Origin: Hyphomonas sp.
Lineage (GTDB): Bacteria; Pseudomonadota; Alphaproteobacteria; Caulobacterales; Hyphomonadaceae
NCBI RefSeq assembly: GCF_022844445.1
Contig: NZ_JALHLS010000009.1
Span: forward strand, 1-64,000
DNA length: 64,000 bases
Reading direction: 5' to 3'
This document shows, piece after piece, positions 29,194-37,622 of the stretch (positions are counted from its first letter, which is position 1; every line of letters begins with the position of its first letter). A program made the translations under genes and the position numbers. A model generated the notes under the pieces. The model saw nothing but the letters and a program-made list of their open reading frames with translations, was not told the DNA's origin and made no database searches.

Positions 29194-29246
29194 GCTGGGA
29201 AAGTTGCAGGACGTCTTTCCTCCGAAGCCGAGTGACTTTCCGAGTG

Positions 29247-32200
29247 TTACTCCATCCGAGTCACGTTCACGACCCATTGCAGCGGCGCATCCCACCAGGG
29301 CCGCTTCGGGGCAGCGCAGACATTTTCGCCTTCGCGGCCGCGCAGGATAGGCGCGGTCTCGACGATCTTTGCGTCGATTAGGCGCGGGAAAGGCGCCATC
29401 CGGCCTTTGTTGTCGGGCGCCAGCGAGCCGCGCAGGCTTGCTTCGCAGAAATCTGCAATGTGGCTATCGTCCGCTACTATAGTCATGGCGCGCCGAACGT
29501 CCCAGAGCCGCGCGGTGCGGTCGTTGCTCCAGGTCAGGATGCGGGTCTCGTCCTTCGAAAAGCTGGCGCCGAAAACTATGTCCTCATGCTGCAACGCCGG
29601 GCCGATCTGGGTGCCGGAAGCGGCGTCCCAGAGCCGTGCGGTGTTGTCAGAGCTCCAGGTCAGGATATGGGTTTCGTTCTTGGAGAAGGTTGCGCCTTGG
29701 ACACGGTCCTCATGCCGGAGGGTGGGACCGATTTGGGTTCCTGTAGCAGCGTTCCACAACCGAGCTGTGTCGTCTTCGCTCCAGGTGAGTATTCGGGTTT
29801 CGTTCTTCGAGAAGTTGGCGCCCCGCACATCGTATACATGCTGGAGGGCGGGTCCGATCTGGGCCCCTGTGCCAGCGTCCCAGAGCCGGGCCGTGCCATC
29901 TCTGCTCCACGAGAGGATGTGGGTGCCGTGCTTCGAGAAGACGGAGCCGGACACACCGTCCTCATGAAGGAGGGCGGGCCCGATCTGGGCGCCAGTGGTC
30001 ACGTCCCAAAGCCTGGCGGTGTTGTCGCTACTCCATGTCAGGATGCGAGTTTCGTCAGGGGAAAAGACCGCTCCATCGACCCAGCCCTCATGCTTCAGGG
30101 TGGGCCCAATCTGGGCGCCGGTAGTGGTGTCCCAGAGCCTGGCGGTGTTGTCCGCGCTCCAAGTGAGGATGCGCGTGTCGTCCTTCGAGAAGGCCGCTCC
30201 ATTGACCCAGCCCTCGTGCTGGAGGGCGGGCCCAATCTGGGCGCCGGTGGTCGAGTCCCAGAGCTGGGCCGTGTTGTCTGCGCTCCAGGTTAGGATGCGA
30301 GCCTCGTCCTTCGAGAAGGCGGCGCCCCAGACAGTATTCGCATGCGTTAGGGCGGGCCCAATCTGGGCGCCGGTGGTCGCGTCCCAGAGCCGGGCGGTGT
30401 AGTCTAAGCTCCAGGTCAAGATGCGGGCTTCGTCTTCCGAGAAGACGGCGCCTCGGACGACGCCGTCATGTTTGAGGCTAGGTCCGATCTGGGCGCCAGT
30501 GGTAACGTCCCAAAGTCTGGCCGTGTTGTCGCTACTCGATGTCAGGATGCGAGTTTCGTCCGGAAAAAAGGCCGCTCCATTGACCAAGCCCCCATGCTGG
30601 AGGGCGGGCCCAATCTGGGACCCAGTGGCGGCGTCCCAAATCCGGGCGGTGTTGTCCTCGCTCCACGAGAGGATGCGGGTTTCATCCTTCGAGAAGGCCG
30701 CGCCGTAGACAGACATCTCATGCCGGAGCGCGGGGCCTAACTGTGCGCCTGTGGCGGAATCCCACAGCCGGACGCCAGTATCGCCGCTCCAAGTGAGGAC
30801 GCGCGACTCGTCGCTCGAGAAGCCGGCGCCAGCAACATAGCCTTCGTGTTTAAAGTCGGGGCTGATCTGGGTGCCAGCGATAGCGTTCCAAAGCCGAGCG
30901 GTATTGTCGCTGCTCCAGGTTAATATGCGCGTTTCGTCCTTAGAGAAAACGGCGCCCCGGACGGCGCCGTCATGTTTTAGGCTAGGTCCGATCTGGGCCC
31001 CTGTGCCAGCGTCCCAGAGCCGGGCCGTGCCATCTCTGCTCCATGTAAGGATGCGGGCTTCGTCCTTTGAGAAGGCGGCGCCCCGGACAGTGCCGTCATG
31101 TTGAAAGGCGGGCCCGATCTGGGCACCGGTGGCAGAGTCCCAAAGCCTGGCTGTGTAGTCGTCGCTCCAGGTGAGGATGCGAGACTCGTCCTTGGAGAAA
31201 GCGGCGCCGAAGACCCAGCCGTCATGCCGGAGATCTGAGCCGATCTGGGCACCGGAGGCAGCGTCCCAGAGCCGGGCGGTGTTGTCCCCGCTCCAGGTGA
31301 GGACGCGGGTCTCGTCGTTCGAGAAGGCGGCGCCGGAAACAGGACCTGTATGTCGGAGTTCGTGGCCGATCGGGGCTCCGGTACCCGTTTCCCAAAGCCG
31401 TGCAGTGTTGTCTAAGCTCCAGGTGAGGATGCGGGTTACATCCTTCGAGAAGGCGGCGCCGGATACACGGTCTTCATGCTGCAGGACTGGCCCAGTTTGC
31501 GCGCCAGTGACGGCATCCCAGAGCCTTGCTGTGTTGTCATAGCTCCAAGTGAGGATTCGGCTTTCGTCCGAAGAGAAGACCGCGCCATAGACCTCTCCTT
31601 CATGCCGGAGAGGAGGCCCGATCTGGGAGCCCGTGACTGCGTTCCAGAGTATGGCTGTTCCGTCCGCGCTCCAGGTCAGGACTCGGCTTTCGTCCTTCGA
31701 AAAGATCGCGCCAGTGACCCTCGCTTCATGCTGTAGGGCCACCTGTTGCTTGAGAGACTGCACAACAGACGCAAAGCTCGCATTCGCCTCGGGCGTTGAC
31801 GGCGAAATGGCAGTTTCGCGGCTTGCCAAGATCGACAAGAGTAGTGCCCTTCTCGGGTCACCGTTCGACAGCAACTGCTCTGCCGTGCGCGCCAGCATCA
31901 GCGACTTTGATTTCGCGAAAGCACGTTGCTCCGACACGAGGAACCAACCGCCATAGGCAAGCGCCGCGAAACCGCCGACGAGGATCAGCGCCGCTGCGGC
32001 CTGCCAGATCCGGGCTCTCCTGATCTGGCGCCGCTCGCGTGAAAGCTGCTCTTGGATATGTGTTCGGCTGGCGGCGATCCAGGTGGTGAAAAGTTCGCCG
32101 GGCTCGGGTTCGTTCTTCGGGCGGCGGGCGGCCCAGGATTCGGCTTCCTCAAAGGCGCCGGAGGGGAGGAGGCCACCTTTTGGGCGGCCCTTGCGCTCCC

Positions 32201-32735
32201 ACTCTGCAGCGCGCTCTGTGTAGCGTCGGCCTTCGCGCAGCCATGCGGCATTGACCGACAGTACACGGATGAGGTGCGCCAGCGCCGCGTCGAAGCCGGG
32301 GCCGGAGTCCGTGAAGTCGATCGCGATATTCAGCGAGTTCAGCTTCGGCGGCAGCTTGGCGAAATCGACGGCGCCTGCGAGCACCGGGATGATTCGCTTT
32401 CCGACCCGCTGCGCGTAGGCAATCTCCTCGTCGCAGACCTTGCTGGCGGCGGAGTGCGGCGAGACGAGGAACACCATGGCCTCGGCCCCGGCGATCATCT
32501 GCTCCAGCCTTTGCCACCAGGGCTCGTCCGCCGAAATCCCGGCGCCGACCTTGTCCGGGTCGTGCTCGGCCTTGTCGAAATCCGGCTGGAACTCCGGATG
32601 CGCGATCAGCGCGTCGGCAATGCGCTGCAGTATTGCGGCGTCCTTGCGGGAATAGGAGAGGAAGACCTTTGTTTCCTCGGGCGGCGTTGCGTCTCGTGCG
32701 GATGTTTCGGGTTTAGGCGACACCGGGCGGGCCAT
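29247..32735 (-). CDS. TIR - transmembrane - 18-blade WD40 receptor
   Basis: 1162 aa. The TIR domain (about 22-155) has VFLSYSRKD and an aligned catalytic-type Glu in SKVCDEE (E104), so NADase activity is plausible. A strongly basic flank (RERRQIRRAR) precedes one membrane helix (about 244-266), predicting TIR inside and the C-terminus outside. A helical stem with DPRRALLLSILASRETA follows (267-331), then 18 tandem WD-type units of 42 residues (340-1084) and a 78-residue cap. The only cysteines after the helix are C1097 and C1140 in the cap, consistent with a periplasmic disulfide. There is no ATPase domain. It starts 6 nt after the stop of the larger receptor, with GGAG in the end of that gene as SD. 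Confidence 0.9.
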   Translation of the reverse strand: MARPVSPKPETSARDATPPEETKVFLSYSRKDAAILQRIADALIAHPEFQPDFDKAEHDPDKVGAGISADEPWWQRLEQMIAGAEAMVFLVSPHSAASKVCDEEIAYAQRVGKRIIPVLAGAVDFAKLPPKLNSLNIAIDFTDSGPGFDAALAHLIRVLSVNAAWLREGRRYTERAAEWERKGRPKGGLLPSGAFEEAESWAARRPKNEPEPGELFTTWIAASRTHIQEQLSRERRQIRRARIWQAAAALILVGGFAALAYGGWFLVSEQRAFAKSKSLMLARTAEQLLSNGDPRRALLLSILASRETAISPSTPEANASFASVVQSLKQQVALQHEARVTGAIFSKDESRVLTWSADGTAILWNAVTGSQIGPPLRHEGEVYGAVFSSDESRILTWSYDNTARLWDAVTGAQTGPVLQHEDRVSGAAFSKDVTRILTWSLDNTARLWETGTGAPIGHELRHTGPVSGAAFSNDETRVLTWSGDNTARLWDAASGAQIGSDLRHDGWVFGAAFSKDESRILTWSDDYTARLWDSATGAQIGPAFQHDGTVRGAAFSKDEARILTWSRDGTARLWDAGTGAQIGPSLKHDGAVRGAVFSKDETRILTWSSDNTARLWNAIAGTQISPDFKHEGYVAGAGFSSDESRVLTWSGDTGVRLWDSATGAQLGPALRHEMSVYGAAFSKDETRILSWSEDNTARIWDAATGSQIGPALQHGGLVNGAAFFPDETRILTSSSDNTARLWDVTTGAQIGPSLKHDGVVRGAVFSEDEARILTWSLDYTARLWDATTGAQIGPALTHANTVWGAAFSKDEARILTWSADNTAQLWDSTTGAQIGPALQHEGWVNGAAFSKDDTRILTWSADNTARLWDTTTGAQIGPTLKHEGWVDGAVFSPDETRILTWSSDNTARLWDVTTGAQIGPALLHEDGVSGSVFSKHGTHILSWSRDGTARLWDAGTGAQIGPALQHVYDVRGANFSKNETRILTWSEDDTARLWNAATGTQIGPTLRHEDRVQGATFSKNETHILTWSSDNTARLWDAASGTQIGPALQHEDIVFGASFSKDETRILTWSNDRTARLWDVRRAMTIVADDSHIADFCEASLRGSLAPDNKGRMAPFPRLIDAKIVETAPILRGREGENVCAAPKRPWWDAPLQWVVNVTRME
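29484..31718 (-). repeat. WD40 tandem array, 18 units of about 126 bp
   Basis: The unit consensus is V-x-GAAFSKDETRILTWS-x-DNTARLWDA-x-TGAQIGPALQHEG-x. Framework residues are nearly invariant. The residue before V, the residue after V and the residue after TWS vary widely from unit to unit. The high DNA similarity between units indicates recent duplication or gene conversion. Confidence 0.95.
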
Positions 32736-32741
32736 GGCGCG

Positions 32742-35700
32742 TCACTCCATGCCCGTCAGGTTGGCGAAGAGCTGCAGCGGCGCATCCCACCAGGGCAGCT
32801 TCGGCACAGAACAGACATCTTCGCCTTCTCGGCCGCGCAGAATGGGGGCGGCGGTAACGAGTTCCTGATCGATCAGGCGGGGGAAAGGCGCCATCCGACC
32901 TCGGTCGTCGGGCGCGAACGAGCCTCGTAGGTTTGTATCGCAAACATCTGCAATGTGGCTTTCGTCCGGGTTGATTATCATGGCGCGGCGAACGTCCCAC
33001 AGCCGTGCGGTGTTGTCCTCGCTCCACGTGAGGATACGGGCCTCGTCATTGGAGAAGGCGGCACCCAGGACAGAGCCCTCATGCTTTAGGGCGGGTCCTA
33101 TCGGCAAGCCTGTGGCGGCGTCCCAAAGTCGGGCAACCTTCCCGCTCCAGGTCAAGATGCGGCTTTCGTCTTTCGAAAAGCGGGCGCCATTCACGGGCTG
33201 CTCATGCTGGAGGGGGGGCCAAATCGGTAGACCTGTCCCAGCGTCGGAGATCCGTAAAGTCATGTCGCCGCTCCACGTCTGGACGCGGGTTTCGTCCTTC
33301 GAGAACGCCGCGCCGTAGACAGCGCGCGCATGCTCAATGGAATCCCCGATCTGCGCCAGCGTGCCCGCGTCCCAGATTTTGGCTTCCCCGCTTTGATCGA
33401 GTATCGCTCCACTCCATGTGAGGATGCGGGTTTCGTCATTCGAGAATGCGGCGCCGAAGACAGCGCGTTCATGCTTCAGGGCAGGCCCGACTTGAAGTCC
33501 GGTGTCCGCATCCCAGAGCCGGGCAGTCTTGTCCCAGCTCCAAGTCAGGATCCGGGTTCCGTCCTTGGAGAGGGCGACTCCATTCACAGGCTGCTCATGC
33601 TGAAGAGCTTGGCCGATGGGCAAGCCAGCAACGGCATCCCAGAGTCGTGCGGTTTTGCCGCTCCAGGTTAATATGCGCGTTTCGTCCTTCGAAAAGGTGG
33701 CGCCGGAAACATAGCTCTCATGCTGGAGGGCGGGTCCGATCTGGGCGCCGGTGGCCGCGTTCCAGAGGCGGGCAGTGCTGTCCCGGCTCCAGGTGAGGAT
33801 GCGGGCATCGTCTTTGGAGAAGGCGGCGCCCGAAACAACGCCCTGATGCCCGAGGGCTGGCCCGATCTGCGCCCCATTGGCGGCGTCCCAGAGGCGCGCG
33901 GTGGTATCGCCGCTCCAAGTGAGGATGCGGGTTTCGTCCTTCGAGAAGGTGGCGCCGGAGACATAGCTCTCGTGCTGGAGGGCGGGTCCGATCTGGGCGC
34001 CGGTGGCCGCGTCCCAGAGGCGGGCGGTTCTGTCCCCGCTCCATGTCAGGATGCGGGCGCCGTTCTTCGAGAAGACGGCGCCGGAGACATGCTCCTCATG
34101 CCGGAGGATGGGCTCTTTTTGCGCGCCAGTATCGGCGTCCCAAATTATCGCTTCCCCCGTTTCGCCGAGTATGCCTCCACTCCAGGTCAAGATGCGGGTC
34201 TCGTTTTTCGAGAAGGCAGCGCCATAGACATAGTGTTCATGCCAAAGGTCTGATCCGATCTGCGCGCCGGTGGCGGCATCCCAGAGCCGCACCGTCTTGC
34301 CGCTCCATGTCAGGATGCGGGTTTCGTCCTTGGAGAAGGCGACGCCATTCACAGGCTCCTCATGCTGAAAGACGCGCCCGATCTGCGCGCCGGTGGCGGC
34401 ATCCCAGAGCCGCACCGTCTTGCCGCTCCATGTCAGGATGCGGGTTTCGTCCTTCGAGAAGGTGGCGCCATCCACAGGCTGCTCATGCTGGAGGGCGGGC
34501 ACGACCGGCAAACCGGTGGCGGCGTCCCAGAGCCGAGCGGTCTTGTCATCGCTCCAAGTCAGGAGCAGGGTCTCGTCCTCCGCGAACTCGGCGCCGCGGA
34601 CAACCTCCTCATGCTGGAGGGCGGGCACGACCGGCAAACCGGTGGCGGCGTCCCAGAGCCGAGCGGCCTTGTCATCGCTCCAAGTCAGGAGCCTGCTTTC
34701 ATCCTTCGAGAAGTCGGCACCAAGCACGGATCCCTCATGCTGAAGGGAGTGCCCGATCTGGGAGCCGGTTTCCGCGTTCCAGAGCCGGGCGGTACCGTCC
34801 CTGCTCCAAGTCAGGATGCGGGTCTCATTCTTCCAGAAGAAAGCGCCGGAAACGTAGTCCTCATGCTGGAGCGTTAACTGCTGTTTCAAGGACTGTGCGG
34901 CCGAGACAAAGCTGGCGTGCGCTTCGGGTGTGGAGGGCAAGATTGCGGTTTCTCGGCTGGCAAGGATCGACAACAATAGTGCCCTTCTCGGATCGCCGTC
35001 CGCGAGGAATTGCTCGGCTGTGCTCGCAAGCGTTCGTGATTTGTCTGCGCCGAAAGTGCGCTGAGCAGACAAAAGGAACCAGCCGCTAATGGCTTGCGCG
35101 CCAAATCCAAGCACAAGAACCGATGCCGCCATCGCCTGCCAACGCCCGGCCCGGCGGCGTTGGCGCAGTTCGCGTTTGGCCTGCGCATTTTCGCGCGCGG
35201 CGGCCTCGTACTCGGCCGTGCGGCAGGCGCGTAGATAGTCCCGCCCGATCGCGCCGAGCAGAGCGGCGAAGTCAGGCCGTTCGAGCAACTCCTCCGCCCG
35301 CGCGAGCCGCTCGCTCGTGTGGACCAGCATGTCTGCGCGCCGCTGCATCCTATAGTCGTCCGCCCACTCCCGCGCCGAGCGCAGCGTTCGTTGAAGCCGC
35401 TCCAGTGTGATCCGCTCTTCGCTGATCCAGGCGGCGAGGCCACGCCAATGGCGGAGGACGGCTTCGTGGCTGACTTCCATGACAGGTTCGCCCGCGCTCT
35501 CGGAGGCGACGAGCAGGCGCTCTTCGATGAAGTGGGCAATAAGCGGGCGTGACGCTTCGGGAATATCGATCAGCCGCGCGACGCGGCGCTTGGGGCTCGA
35601 ATCGGCTTCGTCCAACTGGACAAGCCAGGGGATGAATGCCGCGCGGGCGAGGCTGTCCAGCTCATGTCGGGTAGAGGGCAGGGCAGGGTCGGCTTCGGCC

Positions 35701-37010
35701 TTGCGGAGCGCCGCTTCGACGGCTGCATTGATGGCGCCGCTGACGCCGCCGAGGCCGGTTTCGTATTCCTGCAGGGAGAGCGTCCGGTCGCGGCCATAGT
35801 CCGTTACCAGACGTTCCAGTGTGAACGCGAGGAGGGGGAGGGCGTCGGCCTTGTCGAGATCGGCGATCAGGCGGTCAGTCAGCGCCGGGTTGATGGTGAT
35901 GGGCGGATCGGTGAGCTTGGCGGGGCCTTCGATCACTTCGCGAAACGCCGAGGGCGGCAGGGCAGGCAGGTTGAACAGGCGCAGCTGCGCGGCGAGGCGG
36001 CTGTCGGCTTGCAGGCTGCCGAGCGCGTCCGAGCGGATGGTGGCGGCAACGATGAGGTCCGGCTTCGACGCGAGAACGTCGAGCAGAAGCTGGATGGCGG
36101 CGGGCGCGCTGGCATTGTCGGCAGAGAAGAGTTCTTCGGCCTGATCGAGCGGCAGGACGAGTGTGGGCGGCGTGCCACGCCAGGTTTCATTGGCGGCGGC
36201 GGCCATGGACTGGAAGCGGGCGATGACGGCGGCCTGCCGCGCGGCGAGGACTTCGTCAGCGGGCTGCGGCGACGCAGCGCCAAGCGCGTTCGCGAGGCCG
36301 GTTTCGCCGGAGAGCGCATCGCGGCCGGGCCGCCAGGTGGGCAGCACAAGGAAATTTTCCTCATCTCGCTTCAGGCGGGCGAGGAGGCCTGCTTTCAGGA
36401 AGCTGGATTTGCCCGCGCCCGAGGCTGCCGCAATCGTCAGTATGCGCTGAGGCGTTCCCCCCCGCATCTGGCGAAGCGCATCGAGGCCTGCCGTGATCTG
36501 AGCATCGCGGCCGAAGAAGATGGCGGCGTCTTCTTCTTCGAGGGCCTTCAGGCCCCGGTAGGGCGGGCGGCCATCGGGCAGGTGGAAGTGTTTCGGGTCG
36601 AGGCCCGCGCGCTGCAGGCCGAAGCGCAGGCGCGTGAGGCCGTCTTCGCGCAGTTCCGGCGCCGAGATGTTGGCCATCTGGAACTGCGAGGTGAGTTCGA
36701 GGGGCAGCTCGCTCCAGGGTGTCGGCTGGACGAGGACCGGGAAGATCTTCTTGCCGAGGGCCTTGGCGAACTTGAACTCGTGGAAGCACCATTTGGAGGC
36801 GCACCAGTCCGGCGAGACGAGAACGACGACGGCGAGGCAGCGCTCGCCCGCTTTCTGCAGCTCCTCTTCCCAGCGCTGGCCGGGGGCGAGGCCGTGTTCG
36901 GGGTCAAGGTCGAGGAAGGTCTCGCCATAGCCTTCGGCGCGCAGCCAGTCGCGAACCGCGACCGCTTCTGCGTTGTTTTTGCTCGAATGGCTGATGAATA
37001 TCACGCCCAC
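32742..37010 (-). CDS. TIR - nSTAND1 NTPase - transmembrane - 15-blade WD40 receptor
   Basis: 1422 aa. The TIR domain (1 to about 105) has FISHSS and Glu78 in SKWCFHE, the TIR-NADase Glu position. The nSTAND1 P-loop module (about 150-500) opens with YRGLKALEEEDAAIFFGRD and has Walker A SGAGKSS (K201), Walker B LVLPLDQAEELF and a VAATIRSD sensor strand. A charged helical region ends in RELRQRRRAGR. One membrane helix (about 624-648) follows, then the same DPRRALLLSILASRETA stem as its neighbour, 15 WD units (720-1344) and a 78-residue cap with C1357 and C1400. These are the only cysteines after the helix. GTG start with GGGAGG 9 nt upstream. First gene of a two-gene operon. Confidence 0.92.
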   Translation of the reverse strand: MGVIFISHSSKNNAEAVAVRDWLRAEGYGETFLDLDPEHGLAPGQRWEEELQKAGERCLAVVVLVSPDWCASKWCFHEFKFAKALGKKIFPVLVQPTPWSELPLELTSQFQMANISAPELREDGLTRLRFGLQRAGLDPKHFHLPDGRPPYRGLKALEEEDAAIFFGRDAQITAGLDALRQMRGGTPQRILTIAAASGAGKSSFLKAGLLARLKRDEENFLVLPTWRPGRDALSGETGLANALGAASPQPADEVLAARQAAVIARFQSMAAAANETWRGTPPTLVLPLDQAEELFSADNASAPAAIQLLLDVLASKPDLIVAATIRSDALGSLQADSRLAAQLRLFNLPALPPSAFREVIEGPAKLTDPPITINPALTDRLIADLDKADALPLLAFTLERLVTDYGRDRTLSLQEYETGLGGVSGAINAAVEAALRKAEADPALPSTRHELDSLARAAFIPWLVQLDEADSSPKRRVARLIDIPEASRPLIAHFIEERLLVASESAGEPVMEVSHEAVLRHWRGLAAWISEERITLERLQRTLRSAREWADDYRMQRRADMLVHTSERLARAEELLERPDFAALLGAIGRDYLRACRTAEYEAAARENAQAKRELRQRRRAGRWQAMAASVLVLGFGAQAISGWFLLSAQRTFGADKSRTLASTAEQFLADGDPRRALLLSILASRETAILPSTPEAHASFVSAAQSLKQQLTLQHEDYVSGAFFWKNETRILTWSRDGTARLWNAETGSQIGHSLQHEGSVLGADFSKDESRLLTWSDDKAARLWDAATGLPVVPALQHEEVVRGAEFAEDETLLLTWSDDKTARLWDAATGLPVVPALQHEQPVDGATFSKDETRILTWSGKTVRLWDAATGAQIGRVFQHEEPVNGVAFSKDETRILTWSGKTVRLWDAATGAQIGSDLWHEHYVYGAAFSKNETRILTWSGGILGETGEAIIWDADTGAQKEPILRHEEHVSGAVFSKNGARILTWSGDRTARLWDAATGAQIGPALQHESYVSGATFSKDETRILTWSGDTTARLWDAANGAQIGPALGHQGVVSGAAFSKDDARILTWSRDSTARLWNAATGAQIGPALQHESYVSGATFSKDETRILTWSGKTARLWDAVAGLPIGQALQHEQPVNGVALSKDGTRILTWSWDKTARLWDADTGLQVGPALKHERAVFGAAFSNDETRILTWSGAILDQSGEAKIWDAGTLAQIGDSIEHARAVYGAAFSKDETRVQTWSGDMTLRISDAGTGLPIWPPLQHEQPVNGARFSKDESRILTWSGKVARLWDAATGLPIGPALKHEGSVLGAAFSNDEARILTWSEDNTARLWDVRRAMIINPDESHIADVCDTNLRGSFAPDDRGRMAPFPRLIDQELVTAAPILRGREGEDVCSVPKLPWWDAPLQLFANLTGME
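32979..34853 (-). repeat. WD40 tandem array, 15 units
   Basis: Units are mostly 42 residues, with 40-residue variants (WSGKT) and two 47-residue variants containing a longer loop (GILGETGEAIIWD and AILDQSGEAKIWD). Adjacent 84-nt segments at 34483-34566 and 34609-34692 differ at one position, showing very recent tandem duplication. Confidence 0.93.
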
Positions 37011-37133
37011 TCGATGCGACCTCCCACGGGCAGAGGATCATCGTAAAAGTTGTCCGGTGGCAAGCGGGGAGGTGCGGAGAGAAGAATAGAAGTCCAACGG
37101 AGTCCGATTTGTTGCCGGGCACCACAGGAATGC

Positions 37134-37161
37134 ACGCAACCCCGCCGAGGCGGGGTTGCGT
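37134..37161. terminator. Terminator hairpin downstream of the acidic lipoprotein gene
   Basis: A 13-bp stem, ACGCAACCCCGCC / GGCGGGGTTGCGT, with a two-base GA turn. It separates the lipoprotein gene from the receptor operon on the same strand. Confidence 0.7.
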
Positions 37162-37181
37162 CGTTTCTGGGGCAGCGCAGG

Positions 37182-37439
37182 CTATTCCGGCGCGTCTTCG
37201 GTCGCTTCTTCAATGGCGTCGCCGGCGGCGTCGATGGGGTCGGTGTTTTCGTTGCCCGTGACTTCGTCGATGGCTTCGCCGGTGTTCTCGAGCAGGGCAT
37301 CATCCTTGTTCTCTTCGCCGGTGAGGGTTTCCTCGATGGCGGAATCCATCTCCTCGCCCTGCTTCTCGGCGCTGTCGCCGCACGCGGCGAGCAGCAAGGC
37401 GCCGGCGAGGGCGGCGGTCAGGGTGGTGAGGTGTTTCAT
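37182..37439 (-). CDS. Small acidic lipoprotein, unknown function
   Basis: 85 aa. A signal peptide with lipobox LLAAC (Cys about residue 21) is followed by a very acidic, Glu/Asp/Ala-rich mature part with loose internal repeats (AIEETLTGE, AIDEVTGNE, AIEEATED). AAGGAGA lies 7 nt before the ATG at 37439, ruling out the longer frame. Probably a periplasmic intrinsically disordered protein. It lies just outside the receptor operon and is separated from it by a hairpin. Confidence 0.7.
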   Translation of the reverse strand: MKHLTTLTAALAGALLLAACGDSAEKQGEEMDSAIEETLTGEENKDDALLENTGEAIDEVTGNENTDPIDAAGDAIEEATEDAPE

Positions 37440-37622
37440 GGGATGGTCTCCTTCTGCAGGGTGGAATGGCGTAACGTGAATAACGGACAGGCGCGGGGAA
37501 AGTTCCATCAACCGCGGCCGAAATGTCCCTGAACATGCCGGGCAAGCGTTGCTATTGTCACGCGCTTGCGGAACCGTGGGGGCGGCGGCGCGTTGGGGCT
37601 GCGCACCGGGGATGCTTAAGGC

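Noticed and set aside
29484-31718. Regular 126-bp repeats as a CRISPR or satellite
   Set aside because: They encode consecutive WD40 blades in one frame, with no unique spacers and no cas genes nearby.
29407-34877. Long plus-strand open frames with repeats opposite the receptor genes
   Set aside because: They are mirror images of the WD40 repeats in another frame; the minus-strand frames encode recognisable TIR, STAND and WD40 motifs with good start signals.
35664-37046. 460-codon plus-strand frame opposite the TIR-nSTAND1 region
   Set aside because: High GC keeps antisense frames open; the minus strand encodes TIR and P-loop motifs here.
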